NCBI GenBank assembly: GCA_947259715.1
Contig: CAMYNR010000175.1
Location: 1-47,767, forward strand
Reading direction: 5' to 3'
From: an uncultured Desulfuromonadales bacterium
GTDB lineage: Bacteria; Desulfobacterota; Desulfuromonadia; Desulfuromonadales; Geopsychrobacteraceae
DNA: 47,767 nt
The translations under genes and the position numbers were made by a program. Of this stretch, positions 7,964 through 17,158 are shown piece after piece. The stretch's first letter is position 1. The number at the start of each line of letters is the position of its first letter. Below the pieces are notes generated by a model. The model saw nothing but the letters and a program-made list of their open reading frames with translations. It searched no databases and was not told the origin of the DNA.

Positions 7964-9351
7964 TGCCCGCCTCCCGCCCCGGCCAGCCGGAGTCGCAATT
8001 CAAAGTCGACCTGATTCTCTTCCGTGGCCAGCTTGGCATCGCTGATCTCAACGGTGGCGAACAAGGGACTGTCGCGCAGCGCCTCAGCAACCTTATTGAC
8101 CGAATCGAAGGAATTGGTATAGCCGTCCAGGCGCACCTCTTCATTGCTGTAGCTGAATTCCCGCAGATCGATGGGAACCTCTCTTGAGACACGCTCCGAC
8201 AGACTCTGCAGCACCGTTGCCGCGCCCTGCCCTCCAAGACCGAACAGCTGCACCTGCTTTTGCAGCTCTTTCAGCTGACTTTCCAACTGCAGCGGCACAT
8301 CGACAATCGCTGCGCCAGCCGGCATGGTCTGCCGGAAAACAGTTTTCAGTTGCTCTTTCAACGCCGCTTCCTGCTGGGTTTTCTGCAGATAGCCCAAATG
8401 CATGGTGGCCGCCCCGCCGGCCAGGACAATCAACAGCATGATCGCCGCCACGATTACCCGGGAACGGAAAATTTCCAGCTGCCCACGAGCGGCGAAATCC
8501 CCTTTGCGGAAATTCAGCCGTTCCGTTTTGCCATGCTGCATCTCCACCAGCGCCAACAGGGCAGCCGGGGCCATCTCACAGGAGATATCGCTGGCGAAGG
8601 TCTGCTTCGCCGGCTGTAGGATCTCGCGGCCGCTTTGCTGCAGCGACTGATAAATCTTATCGGTCACCCCGGCACCGATCACCCAGAGCGGCAGGCTATC
8701 GGCGCTGATGGCGTTCTCCAGCTGACTGACCTGGTTGGCGATAAAATCAAGAACTTCATCCTCGGACGATTCCGCCGTGCCCGGCAAAAGCCGGTAATCC
8801 CAGATGATGCCATCATAAACCAGGGCGACGATCACCTCGAGGCGCCGACAGTAGATCAGCAGCCCTTCGTGCTCCGCCAGCACCGGCAGCAGGGCAAAGG
8901 GAAAGAAATCGATCCGCCGTGGATGATGCTCGGGCTCCGGAAAATGCTCGACCAGCGCTTTAATTTCGCCACGGTGAATGACCACCGCATCGACTTCATA
9001 GTCATTCTCCCGCGCCCGCGGCGGCAGAAAGCTGATCAGGTGCTCCTCCAGCTCGACCGGCAGCTGGGAGGTCAGCTCCAGCGGCAGGGCCGCTTCGATC
9101 TTGTTTTTTTCCCGAAAGGGAAAGCGCAAACGCCGAAACAGGCCGACCCGTCCCGGCAGAGCGGTGACGATCCGGTCATTGAGGGCCGGTTCGCCGCCCA
9201 GCAACTCACCGATCGCCTCGACCGCCTCTTCCGGCGAATCGTACTCCCGCTTGTCCAGTTCAACGTCGACCGAGCCGCCGCTGACGGCGGTCAGAATCGC
9301 CACCCGCACGTCGGTGCCTTCCAGATCGATGCCGATATATCGCTTTGCCAT
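7960..9351 (-). CDS. gspL: Type II secretion system protein GspL (PilM/PilN-like)
   Basis: A 463-residue platform protein. The cytoplasmic part (about 1-290) is actin-like: it starts MAKRYIGIDLEGTDVRVAIL, carries a PilM-like segment near 75-95 and the phosphate-binding-like WVIGAG stretch. One transmembrane helix follows (about 300-322, VIVAAIMLLIVLAGGAA), then a coiled coil and a periplasmic ferredoxin-like domain like PilN. GspL recruits the GspE ATPase to the membrane. The ATG start sits 5 bp after the gspK stop. Confidence 0.9.
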   Translation of the reverse strand: MAKRYIGIDLEGTDVRVAILTAVSGGSVDVELDKREYDSPEEAVEAIGELLGGEPALNDRIVTALPGRVGLFRRLRFPFREKNKIEAALPLELTSQLPVELEEHLISFLPPRARENDYEVDAVVIHRGEIKALVEHFPEPEHHPRRIDFFPFALLPVLAEHEGLLIYCRRLEVIVALVYDGIIWDYRLLPGTAESSEDEVLDFIANQVSQLENAISADSLPLWVIGAGVTDKIYQSLQQSGREILQPAKQTFASDISCEMAPAALLALVEMQHGKTERLNFRKGDFAARGQLEIFRSRVIVAAIMLLIVLAGGAATMHLGYLQKTQQEAALKEQLKTVFRQTMPAGAAIVDVPLQLESQLKELQKQVQLFGLGGQGAATVLQSLSERVSREVPIDLREFSYSNEEVRLDGYTNSFDSVNKVAEALRDSPLFATVEISDAKLATEENQVDFELRLRLAGAGGGQ

Positions 9352-9356
9352 AAGCC

Positions 9357-10298
9357 TTATTCCACTTTAAGAGAGACTATTTTATCGCCGTTTTTTAGAT
9401 AGCTGGCCTGCGCCTCGCGAGTGCCCTGATTGATCCGTCCGGTGCTGGAAATCTGGTAAATTTCGCCTTTCACCCCGACAGAGTTCGCCGGCCAGGCAGC
9501 ACTCCAGCGTTGCCTATCCAGACCCGGAACTGAATCCAAATCATTCAGCTCGCTAAATGGGGTCTGTTGCCTATAGCTGACGATCTCCTCGGTATCCGCT
9601 AAATCGAGAAGAATCTGCCTGGCGCCATCATGCTGACTTGCGTAGAGAACTTCAGCAGACGCGGTATTCAGGTTGATCGGGAATTTTTCCCCAACCCGTA
9701 TATATGGCAGCAGTTTTTCCCGAACATCCCGGTCGAAACCACGCACCAGCTTAAGGTCGGCCAGAGATTCCAAATCGGCACCGCCACGAAGGTATGGTGG
9801 TTGCTGTTGGGCGTAATAGTTATCATCATCCAAGGTGGCTGGCTGATTGCGGGTTCCGTTCAACCAGTTTCGGATGTAAATCCCCAGATCTTCCGCCAGC
9901 CCCTGCTCGATGCCAACCTCTTGGCACAGAGCAACAAAGGCATGATAACTCCCGAGCTGGTTGCCATTGTTATCGGCAATCTCGTTCAGGTTAAATCGTC
10001 CCGTGAGGTCGCGAATCTGCAGACTGACCTCGCCATCCTCAACCGGAATACTGGGCAGCTCCGCCCAGAACTCGGAGGGATGATCGTAGTCATTGTCATC
10101 CTCCTGCAAAATCATTCGTGCCGCGTCGACCCCGCCCCGGGCCAGATAAAAAGCCTTGGTGCGGTCGCGGAAGGTCTCGGTGGCGCGCAGGTCGACCAGG
10201 GTGGAAAAGGAAAACTCGGTCAACAAAGCGCTGAGCAAGGCCACCACCACCAGCACCAGAAGCAGCGCCATGCCATCCTGATTCGCCAGCGCCTTCAT
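9357..10298 (-). CDS. gspK: Type II secretion system minor pseudopilin GspK
   Basis: A 313-residue minor pseudopilin. Its prepilin leader ends NQDG, followed by MALLLVLVVVALLSALL; unlike the other pseudopilins it lacks Glu at mature position 5, as is normal for GspK, which caps the pseudopilus tip. The large alpha-helical domain contains LTGRFNLNEIADNNG, INLNTASAEVLYA and a helix-hairpin-helix-like FSELNDLDSVPGL segment, all usual for GspK. It starts 2 bp after the gspJ stop. Confidence 0.93.
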   Translation of the reverse strand: MKALANQDGMALLLVLVVVALLSALLTEFSFSTLVDLRATETFRDRTKAFYLARGGVDAARMILQEDDNDYDHPSEFWAELPSIPVEDGEVSLQIRDLTGRFNLNEIADNNGNQLGSYHAFVALCQEVGIEQGLAEDLGIYIRNWLNGTRNQPATLDDDNYYAQQQPPYLRGGADLESLADLKLVRGFDRDVREKLLPYIRVGEKFPINLNTASAEVLYASQHDGARQILLDLADTEEIVSYRQQTPFSELNDLDSVPGLDRQRWSAAWPANSVGVKGEIYQISSTGRINQGTREAQASYLKNGDKIVSLKVE

Positions 10299-10300
10299 CT

Positions 10301-10882
10301 TCAGGACCTCGGCAGCACGAAGCTGCTGCGAAACGGCAGGGCCTGCTCGCCCGCCTCGATCTCCAGAGAGACTTCAACCATCTGCGGCTGGCTCCTGTTT
10401 GACCAGCTGGTGCGCCAGTTGCCGGAATTCAGGTAACGCACCTCAAAGCTTTTCAGCCCCGCGATAAAGGGCAGCGCCTCGGAGGTGACATCGGCCTGCA
10501 ACGACCTCTCACTGCGGAACAGGGTGGCTAACTCCTCCTCATCCCGGCGCAGCTCGTAGCGGACCCGTGACAGACCGCCGGTCTTCAGCAGCGGGGAAAC
10601 CAGCTCGGTGGTAAATTCCAGGTAGGGTTCACCCTCGGCGGTCTTACCGGCCTGAAGGACCGACAGGCTGCTGCCGGCGGAGGCGCGCAGGCTGCGCAGC
10701 TCGCCGCCGATCCGGTCATAAAAGATCCGCACCTGGTGATAGACCTCACCTTCAACTTCCAACCGATTACGGGCATTGCTGACCGAGGTAAAAATTCCGT
10801 AGACGCTGGTCAGCACCAGGGAGCCGACCAATATCGCCAGCAGAACTTCGATTAAGGTAAAACCCTTTTCCTTACCCGCCAT
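10301..10882 (-). CDS. gspJ: Type II secretion system minor pseudopilin GspJ
   Basis: A 193-residue minor pseudopilin. The prepilin peptidase site is KEKG|FTLIEVLLAILVGSLVL, with Glu5 present. The remainder is a beta-rich globular domain with GspJ-like RVRYELRRDEEELATLFR. GspI, GspJ and GspK form the tip complex of the pseudopilus, so this gene order (I-J-K) fits. It begins 8 bp after gspI. Confidence 0.92.
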   Translation of the reverse strand: MAGKEKGFTLIEVLLAILVGSLVLTSVYGIFTSVSNARNRLEVEGEVYHQVRIFYDRIGGELRSLRASAGSSLSVLQAGKTAEGEPYLEFTTELVSPLLKTGGLSRVRYELRRDEEELATLFRSERSLQADVTSEALPFIAGLKSFEVRYLNSGNWRTSWSNRSQPQMVEVSLEIEAGEQALPFRSSFVLPRS

Positions 10883-10890
10883 CTGTTCCC

Positions 10891-11271
10891 CTAAAAGGCC
10901 AGAAGGGAGGCCAGCTGAACCTGTTCGTTCTGCTTTGGATCTCCCCAGATGACCACCACCCGCACCTCCTTGACCCGGGTCAGCATGGTATCAAGATAGC
11001 TTACCTGGTAGCTGAAATCGCTATAAGGTTCTTCGAAGACATCCTCTCTGGGGCTCCAGTCGCGCTGGCCATTGACCGGCCCGACCTCTTCCTCACTCAT
11101 GATCTGCTGAGCCAACAGAGTCGCCCGGGTCAGGCGCTGAATCCGCTCCTGAACCAGAATCGAGCGGTTCGACAGGCCAAGCAGGGTGACCAGTGCAATC
11201 GCCACGATCGCCAGGGCGATCATCACTTCGAGCAGGGTAAACCCCTGGTTAGCGGAGAGTTTTGCGTTCAT
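10891..11271 (-). CDS. gspI: Type II secretion system minor pseudopilin GspI
   Basis: A minor pseudopilin of about 126 residues. The prepilin site is ANQG|FTLLEVMIALAIVAIALV, with Glu5. The short C-terminal domain ends in a strand-rich KEVRVVVIWGDP. A TTG two codons upstream (11275-11277) could also start it, but the ATG at 11269-11271 gives MNAKLSANQGF and is preferred. No strong ribosome site is visible; the start lies inside the last 23 bases of gspH, so coupled translation is likely. Confidence 0.9.
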   Translation of the reverse strand: MNAKLSANQGFTLLEVMIALAIVAIALVTLLGLSNRSILVQERIQRLTRATLLAQQIMSEEEVGPVNGQRDWSPREDVFEEPYSDFSYQVSYLDTMLTRVKEVRVVVIWGDPKQNEQVQLASLLAF

Positions 11272-11767
11272 CGGCAATCTTCGTCGAACCGGTCAAGGGG
11301 GAAAAGACGACCTCTTTCACCACCCCGGTGCCATCAACCAGAGAAATCCGGGTCTGCTCCATCCAGCCCAGGGGGAAGATTTTCACTTCAACCTGGCCGG
11401 TACGAAAACTGCCCTTGCCGGCGATATCGATCTGCTTTAAATCGAGTGACTGCAGGCTGATTTCTTTGCGGAAGGGCCGCTTCTCGACCTGACCATCATT
11501 GCGCTGCAGACGAAAGGCGACCATGCTGTTGCGTTCCAGATCGAAGCTCAGCAGATGCTCATCCCGCGTCAAAGTCGCCTCGTTGTAAAGCTGCTTGACG
11601 GTGCCGGCCAGGCGCCGCAGTTCGCGTCGGCTGTCCCCCTCGCCCCGATCGAGCAGCAACGGCAGGCTGATGACACTGAACAGCGCCAGCAGACTGACCA
11701 CCACCACCAGCTCAATCAGGGTGAAGCCGGCCTGCTCAGTCGATGTTCCAGTTGCCAATATCGGCAT
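11249..11767 (-). CDS. gspH: Type II secretion system minor pseudopilin GspH
   Basis: A pseudopilin of about 172 residues with processing site EQAG|FTLIELVVVVSLLALFS and Glu5. A GspH-like strand domain follows, including VKIFPLGWMEQTRISLVDG. The frame is open further upstream, but the ATG at 11765-11767 has AAGGAG a few bases before it and gives a normal short leader. The start overlaps the end of gspG by 32 bp and the stop overlaps gspI. Confidence 0.9.
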   Translation of the reverse strand: MPILATGTSTEQAGFTLIELVVVVSLLALFSVISLPLLLDRGEGDSRRELRRLAGTVKQLYNEATLTRDEHLLSFDLERNSMVAFRLQRNDGQVEKRPFRKEISLQSLDLKQIDIAGKGSFRTGQVEVKIFPLGWMEQTRISLVDGTGVVKEVVFSPLTGSTKIADERKTLR

Positions 11768-12176
11768 TGTCTCCTTCGCCCCCGGATTCGCCGTCAGGTC
11801 CGTAAGAAAACAGGTCAAAATCGCCGCGCGCCCCGGGCGAAAGATAGAGGTAAGGCGAGCCCCAGGGATCGACCGGGACCTTGTTGATATAGCCACCCTC
11901 TTTAAAACGACTTGGTACCCGCCCGCTGCTCGGTTTTTCCACCAGCGCTTTCAGACCCTGCTCGGTGGAGGGATAGAAACCGTTATCCAGCTTGAACATG
12001 CCGAGGGCTTCTTCCAGGCTGCGGATCTGCACCGCCGCTTTGGTGCGGCGCGCTTCTTCGGGGCGGTCGAGCAGGCGCGGCACGACGATGCCAGCAAGAA
12101 TCCCCAGAATCACCACCACAACCATGATTTCAATCAGAGTAAAGCCACGTTGATTTAAAAGTCGTCCACTTTTCAT
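11736..12176 (-). CDS. gspG: Type II secretion system major pseudopilin GspG
   Basis: The major pseudopilin, about 146 residues. Processing site NQRG|FTLIEIMVVVVILGILAG with Glu5. The globular part shows the family hallmarks LDNGFYPSTEQGL, VDPWGSPYLY and the C-terminal calcium-binding loop DGESGGEGDNADI. The ATG at 12174-12176 follows GGAGAAGA and gives MKSGRLLNQRGF; longer in-frame starts would add an unlikely leader. It polymerises into the periplasmic pseudopilus that drives substrates through GspD. Confidence 0.95.
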   Translation of the reverse strand: MKSGRLLNQRGFTLIEIMVVVVILGILAGIVVPRLLDRPEEARRTKAAVQIRSLEEALGMFKLDNGFYPSTEQGLKALVEKPSSGRVPSRFKEGGYINKVPVDPWGSPYLYLSPGARGDFDLFSYGPDGESGGEGDNADIGNWNID

Positions 12177-12195
12177 TTCTTCTCCATGCTGTTCG

Positions 12196-13407
12196 TTAAC
12201 CCATCCCCTGACTGGCCTGAAAAATCGGCAGCAGGATGGCCAGGACAATGAAGCCGACCACGGTGCCCATAAACAGGATCATCAGGGGCTCCAACAGTGC
12301 CATCATAGCACTTAACTTGGTCTGGACCTGGTGTTCGTAAATTTCCGCCACTTTCTGCAGCATCCCCTCCAACTCACCGCTGCGCTCGCCGACAGCTGCC
12401 ATCTGCGGCAGCATCAGGGGGAAAACCCCGGCTTTTCGCAACGGTTCAGCCAGGCCCGCACCCTCGGTGACTTTTTCCCGGACGGTTTCCAGAGCCTGCT
12501 GCATGTGGCGGTTGCCGAGCAGCCCCTGGACGATCTCTAATGCGGTCAGCATCGGTACGCCGCTGCGCAGCAGGGTCGCCATGGTCCGGGCGAAGCGGGC
12601 GGTGGCGTTATGCAGGCCAAGGGGGCCAAACAGCGGCAGGCGGAATTTTTGTCGATCATACCAGAGCCGTCCCCGGCTGCTGGCGATAGCCCGCCGGAAG
12701 AGGTAAACAGCTCCGATCAACAACAGCAGCAGCAGCCACCAGTAGTCGGCCAGAAAACCGCTCAACCCCATCAGCAACAGGGTCGGCAGGGGTAATGCCT
12801 GGTCGAGATCTTCGAGCATCCGGGTAATCTTCGGCACCACGAAGGTCATCAGAAACATCAGCACGCTGCTGCCGACCAGAAACATCAGCAGCGGATAGGT
12901 GAGCGCCGCTTTGAGCTGAGCATTGAAGCGGGCTTGATCCTCCATGAATTCAGCCAGCTGCATGAGCACTTTATCCAGAGTTCCGCTGGCCTCGCCGACC
13001 TGAACCATATTGGTGTAAATCGGCGGAAAGATGCGCGGATGAGCCTGCAAAGCCATGTGCAGGGCGCTGCCCTGCAGGATGTCTTCACGAATCCTGCTCA
13101 AAGCGGTCTTCAGCAGCGGCTGTTCCTGTTGCTCGGCCACCGTCGCCAGAGCTTCATCGAGGGGCATACCGGCAGAGAGCATGGTGGAGAGCTGGCGGGT
13201 GGCGACGCCCAGGGCCGTGGCGTCGACGCGGCGGAAGACAAAGCCAGGCTTCTTGCTTGCACCGCGCGCTGAAACAGAGGCCATTTTGGTCGGGAAGAGC
13301 CCCTGATCGCGCAGCTTGCGACTGGCAACTTTCTGCCCTGAGGCCTCAATGACCCCGCGCTGCTGCCGCCCCTGGGCATCGAGAGCCGTATATTCATAAA
13401 GCGCCAC
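12196..13407 (-). CDS. gspF: Type II secretion system inner-membrane protein GspF
   Basis: A 403-residue platform protein with two homologous T2SSF domains (about 70-195 and 270-395), each ending in transmembrane segments, for example LMFLVGSSVLMFLMTFVVP near 175 and LMILFMGTVVGFIVLAILLP near the C-terminus. The N-terminus MALYEYTALDAQGRQQRGVIEA is the standard GspF opening. The start codon is GTG (13405-13407), placed 2 bp after the gspE stop. It connects the GspE motor to pseudopilus assembly. Confidence 0.96.
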   Translation of the reverse strand: MALYEYTALDAQGRQQRGVIEASGQKVASRKLRDQGLFPTKMASVSARGASKKPGFVFRRVDATALGVATRQLSTMLSAGMPLDEALATVAEQQEQPLLKTALSRIREDILQGSALHMALQAHPRIFPPIYTNMVQVGEASGTLDKVLMQLAEFMEDQARFNAQLKAALTYPLLMFLVGSSVLMFLMTFVVPKITRMLEDLDQALPLPTLLLMGLSGFLADYWWLLLLLLIGAVYLFRRAIASSRGRLWYDRQKFRLPLFGPLGLHNATARFARTMATLLRSGVPMLTALEIVQGLLGNRHMQQALETVREKVTEGAGLAEPLRKAGVFPLMLPQMAAVGERSGELEGMLQKVAEIYEHQVQTKLSAMMALLEPLMILFMGTVVGFIVLAILLPIFQASQGMG

Positions 13408-13409
13408 GG

Positions 13410-15113
13410 CTAAATTTCCTCTTGGGTGACGCGCAGTACCTCTTCAACCGTGGTCTGGCCTGCCAGGACTTTGACCAGTCCGGCCTGGCGCAGGGTGCGC
13501 ATCCCCTGCTTCAAGGCCTGCTGTCGCAGACTCGAAGCATCTGCGTTGGCGGTGACCAGCTGGCGGATCGGATCGTTAACTTCCAGCAACTCATAAAGCC
13601 CGGTCCGCCCCAGGTAACCGACCTGCATACATTTGCTGCAACCGCGCCCGCGATAAAAGACCGCATCGCTGGGCAGTTCCACACCTTCAACCAGCTCGGT
13701 GAGGTGTTTGGCTTCCGGCTTATAGCTGACCTTGCAGTTGGGACAGATGGTTCGCACCAGTCGCTGCGCCAACACCCCGACCAGAGCTGAAGCGGCCAGA
13801 AACGGCTCCACCCCCATCTCCACCAGGCGGGCCAGAGCCCCAGCCGAATCGTTGGTGTGCAGGGTGGAAAAAACCAGGTGGCCGGTCAGCGCCGCTTGAA
13901 CGGCGATCTTGGCGGTTTCGCCGTCGCGGATCTCGCCGACCATGATGACATCCGGGTCCTGGCGCAGGATCGATCTCAATCCTTGGGCGAAGGTCAGGTC
14001 GATTTTGGGATTGACCTGAATCTGGCCGACCCCGGGAAGCTGGTATTCGATCGGATCTTCTACGGTGATAATATTCTGTTCGCGAGAATTGATCGCCGAA
14101 AGGGCCGAGTAGAGGGTTGTGGTTTTACCCGCCCCGGTCGGGCCGGTGACCAGAAAAATTCCATGATTTTTCTTGATCATTTTTTCGATCTGCGGCAATT
14201 GGTCGGCCTCCACGCCGATATCCTGCAGGGTTAAGACCCCACCGCTCTTATCGAGCAATCGCAGCACCACCCGCTCGCCGAAAGCGGTCGGCAGGGTCGA
14301 GACCCGGACATCGGCTTCCTTGCCGGCAATCCGCACGCTAAAGCGCCCATCCTGCGGCAGACGCTTCTCGGCAATATCCAGATTGGCCATGATCTTTAAG
14401 CGGGAGACGATATTCGACAGAGCCCGAAAAGGTGGCCGCTGGACCTCGTAAAGCACACCGTCAACCCGATACCGGACCAGCAGCTGGGTCTCAAACGGCT
14501 CGATGTGGATATCACTGGCCCGCTGTCGATAGGCCTGAGTCAGCAGGCCGTTAACAAAACGGATGACCGGCGCTTCATCGGTGGTATCGATCAAATCTTC
14601 GACATGCAATTCACCATCGATATCGTCAGAGTCCTGCTGGATCTCCGACATGCTGTTATCGCCGCCGCCCGAGAGCACTTCATAGCCCTGATTGATCGCC
14701 TGCAACAGTTTATCGGGGGAGGCCATGCAGGGCACAATCCGGCAACCGGTCAAAACGGAAAGATCATTCAGAATCCGGTTGTTGTTCGGATCAGCGACCG
14801 CCAGCCGGATGGTCTGGCCATCGATTTCGATCGGCACTGCCAGGTTTTCCTTGGCGTAGCCGATCGGTACCGTGGTCAGCAGATGCAGGGCCGAGGCCTT
14901 CACCACCGGCTCGGAAAGGTACTCCATACCGCTCTGGGTCGCCAGCGCCTCGGCCAGGACTTCCTTACTGGCCGCGCCGCTTTCCCTGAGCATCTCGCCA
15001 AGTTTGAGATGGCTGACTTCCTGCTCGCGCAGCGCCTGGCGGACGATCTCCTCTGGCAGCCCCTTGTCCTGCACCAGGATATCGCCAAGCTGGCGCCACT
15101 TCATCGGTTTCAT
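13410..15113 (-). CDS. gspE: Type II secretion system ATPase GspE
   Basis: A 567-residue secretion ATPase. Residues 1-150 form the MshEN/N1E region that binds GspL. The motor domain shows Walker A GPTGAGKTT (324-332, Lys330), the Asp box ITVEDPIEY, Walker B region LRQDPDVIMVGEIRD and the His box TGHLVFSTLHTND. A zinc-binding insertion has two cysteine pairs (CPNC and CSKC) near 455-495. The ATG overlaps the gspD stop as ATGA. It powers pseudopilus growth on the cytoplasmic face. Confidence 0.97.
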   Translation of the reverse strand: MKPMKWRQLGDILVQDKGLPEEIVRQALREQEVSHLKLGEMLRESGAASKEVLAEALATQSGMEYLSEPVVKASALHLLTTVPIGYAKENLAVPIEIDGQTIRLAVADPNNNRILNDLSVLTGCRIVPCMASPDKLLQAINQGYEVLSGGGDNSMSEIQQDSDDIDGELHVEDLIDTTDEAPVIRFVNGLLTQAYRQRASDIHIEPFETQLLVRYRVDGVLYEVQRPPFRALSNIVSRLKIMANLDIAEKRLPQDGRFSVRIAGKEADVRVSTLPTAFGERVVLRLLDKSGGVLTLQDIGVEADQLPQIEKMIKKNHGIFLVTGPTGAGKTTTLYSALSAINSREQNIITVEDPIEYQLPGVGQIQVNPKIDLTFAQGLRSILRQDPDVIMVGEIRDGETAKIAVQAALTGHLVFSTLHTNDSAGALARLVEMGVEPFLAASALVGVLAQRLVRTICPNCKVSYKPEAKHLTELVEGVELPSDAVFYRGRGCSKCMQVGYLGRTGLYELLEVNDPIRQLVTANADASSLRQQALKQGMRTLRQAGLVKVLAGQTTVEEVLRVTQEEI

Positions 15114-17152
15114 CGTTCGTCTCCACCCATCTTGAATGGCGGAAAGGTTGGTTCTTGATCCGGCTCGATCATTTCTTCGTTCAAGCGAAAGAAGTTCTTG
15201 TTCTCTTTTTTGGCGTTGAATTCTTTGATGTGCTGCCGGTTTTCCGAGGTGACCCGCTCCAGATCAGTGCTGTCACGGATCACCCGCGGGGTGATGAAAA
15301 TCAGCAGGCTGGTTTTTTTCTCCGATTCGGACTTGCTGCGAAACAGCGCGCCGAGCAGCGGGATATCGCCAAGCAGCGGCACCTTGCTGCGGATCTCCTG
15401 GCGGTTGGTCTGAAACAATCCGCCCAGCACCACGGTCTTGCCATCCTCGGCGACGATCGAGTTGCGCAGCAGGCGCTTGTTGAAGGTCGGGCCGACCTCG
15501 TCCACCGTACCCACCGACTGATCGGTCGGCACCACATCGCTGATTTCCTGATAGACCTTGAGCCGGACCAGATTCCCCTCGGTGATCTGCGGGGTAAAGC
15601 GCAGGGTCAGGGCGACATCCTTGCGCTCGATGGAATTGATCTGGTTGCCGTCGTTATCCTTGGTTTTGGAGGTGATGATCGGCACGTTTTCACCGACGAT
15701 TATCTCCGCCTCTTCGTTATCCGAGGTCAGCAGACGCGGCGCGGAGAGGACGTTGATATCGCTGTCGTTCTGGGAGAGGTCGATGAGCGCCGAGAGCGCC
15801 GGGACAAACACCTCTTCCCCATTGATCATGGTTTTCACTGGATTGAAGAGCCCACCCAGCATGATGCCATTGACTGCCTGGGTGAGCAGGCTGGGGATTC
15901 CTGAATCATTCGGCACAAATTGACCGATGCCGCCATCCGGCTGATTGGTGCTGCCGAAGACCAGGCTGTCATCACCGATCCCCGCCGCGCCCTGCAACGA
16001 AGCACCCAGCTCCAGCAGGGCGTCCATGGTCAACTCCAGGATCAGCGCCTCGACGAAGACCTGCTTGCGCTTGATATCGAGCTGGCCGATCAACTCACGA
16101 ATGCCGGCGTAATCTTCCGCGGTGGCATTGACGATCAAAGCATTGGTCGGCTTGTCGGCGGTAATCGAAACCTGGCCGAAGATCTCCTGATCGGGATTGG
16201 CCTTGGCTCCCGGCTGAACTTTTGCCACCCGGGAGACGATCCGGTTGAGGGTTTCCGCCAAGCCTTCCGCTTCGGCATTTTCCAGGTAATAAACATGCAC
16301 TCCGGCACGCAACGGATCCGACTTTTCATCGATCTGGGCGACAATATTTCGCACCTGGTCGATAAATGCATCGTTACCCAGCACCATCAGTTTATTGGTG
16401 CGACCGTAAGCGATCACCTGGCCGAGCGATTTTTTCCGCACCATGGTCGCCTGCGCGCCCCGAGCCGTGCGGCCACCACTCTCCCCCCCCTCGAGAATCT
16501 GCGTCACCAGCCCGGCGGTTTCCTCCGCATCAGAAAATTGCAGCGGCAGAATTTCCATCCGTTCACCGTCCCAGGAGTGATCAAGGGCGGCGAGAATCTT
16601 GCTCAGCCGGGCGATATTGGCGGCGCTATCGGTAATCACCACGGCATTGGATGGCGCGTGGGCGACCACATGACTGGTTTTCGGCATCAGGGGGCGCAAA
16701 ATGGTGTCAACCACCAGCGTCGCATCCAGGGTTTTCAGCTTGAGAATCCGGGTAATGAACTGCTCACCAAGGCCTTTTCCGCTGCTGATCGGCAGGTTCG
16801 CCTCTTTGGCGCTGCGCACCGGCACGATCTTGTGCAACTGCCCGGAGGGAATGATGGTGAAGCCTTTGACATTCAACACCGTGGTGAACAAACGATAGGC
16901 CTCATCGATACTCACCGGCTTGGGTGAGATAATGCTCACCTTTCCGCGCACCGCCTCATCAAAGACAAAGTTTTTACCGGTCAGTTCGCTCATGGTGCTG
17001 ATCATATCGACCAGCTCGACATTTTGAAAATCGAGCGTGATCTGCGCATCCTGCTGGTCGGCTTTTTCCGCCGCCAGAGCGCCTGCACCGATCAGCACCA
17101 GAAGCAAGCCGGCCAGCAGCAGAATTTGTATGCTGCGTCGAATTATCACCAT
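15110..17152 (-). CDS. gspD: Type II secretion system secretin GspD
   Basis: The outer-membrane secretin, 680 residues. A Sec signal peptide ends near residue 28 (GAGALAA). The periplasmic N0 domain starts ITLDFQNVELVDMISTMSEL, then N1-N3 domains (about 120-370) and the secretin core (about 410-640) with EAEIIVGENVPI and VPLLGDIPLLGALFRS. The RxARG-containing stretch before residue 235 is a linker in the N1-N2 region. The ATG has AGGAGTGG in front. Unlike pilotin-dependent Klebsiella-type secretins no S-domain is obvious beyond the short charged tail. Confidence 0.96.
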   Translation of the reverse strand: MVIIRRSIQILLLAGLLLVLIGAGALAAEKADQQDAQITLDFQNVELVDMISTMSELTGKNFVFDEAVRGKVSIISPKPVSIDEAYRLFTTVLNVKGFTIIPSGQLHKIVPVRSAKEANLPISSGKGLGEQFITRILKLKTLDATLVVDTILRPLMPKTSHVVAHAPSNAVVITDSAANIARLSKILAALDHSWDGERMEILPLQFSDAEETAGLVTQILEGGESGGRTARGAQATMVRKKSLGQVIAYGRTNKLMVLGNDAFIDQVRNIVAQIDEKSDPLRAGVHVYYLENAEAEGLAETLNRIVSRVAKVQPGAKANPDQEIFGQVSITADKPTNALIVNATAEDYAGIRELIGQLDIKRKQVFVEALILELTMDALLELGASLQGAAGIGDDSLVFGSTNQPDGGIGQFVPNDSGIPSLLTQAVNGIMLGGLFNPVKTMINGEEVFVPALSALIDLSQNDSDINVLSAPRLLTSDNEEAEIIVGENVPIITSKTKDNDGNQINSIERKDVALTLRFTPQITEGNLVRLKVYQEISDVVPTDQSVGTVDEVGPTFNKRLLRNSIVAEDGKTVVLGGLFQTNRQEIRSKVPLLGDIPLLGALFRSKSESEKKTSLLIFITPRVIRDSTDLERVTSENRQHIKEFNAKKENKNFFRLNEEMIEPDQEPTFPPFKMGGDER

Positions 17153-17158
17153 CCACTC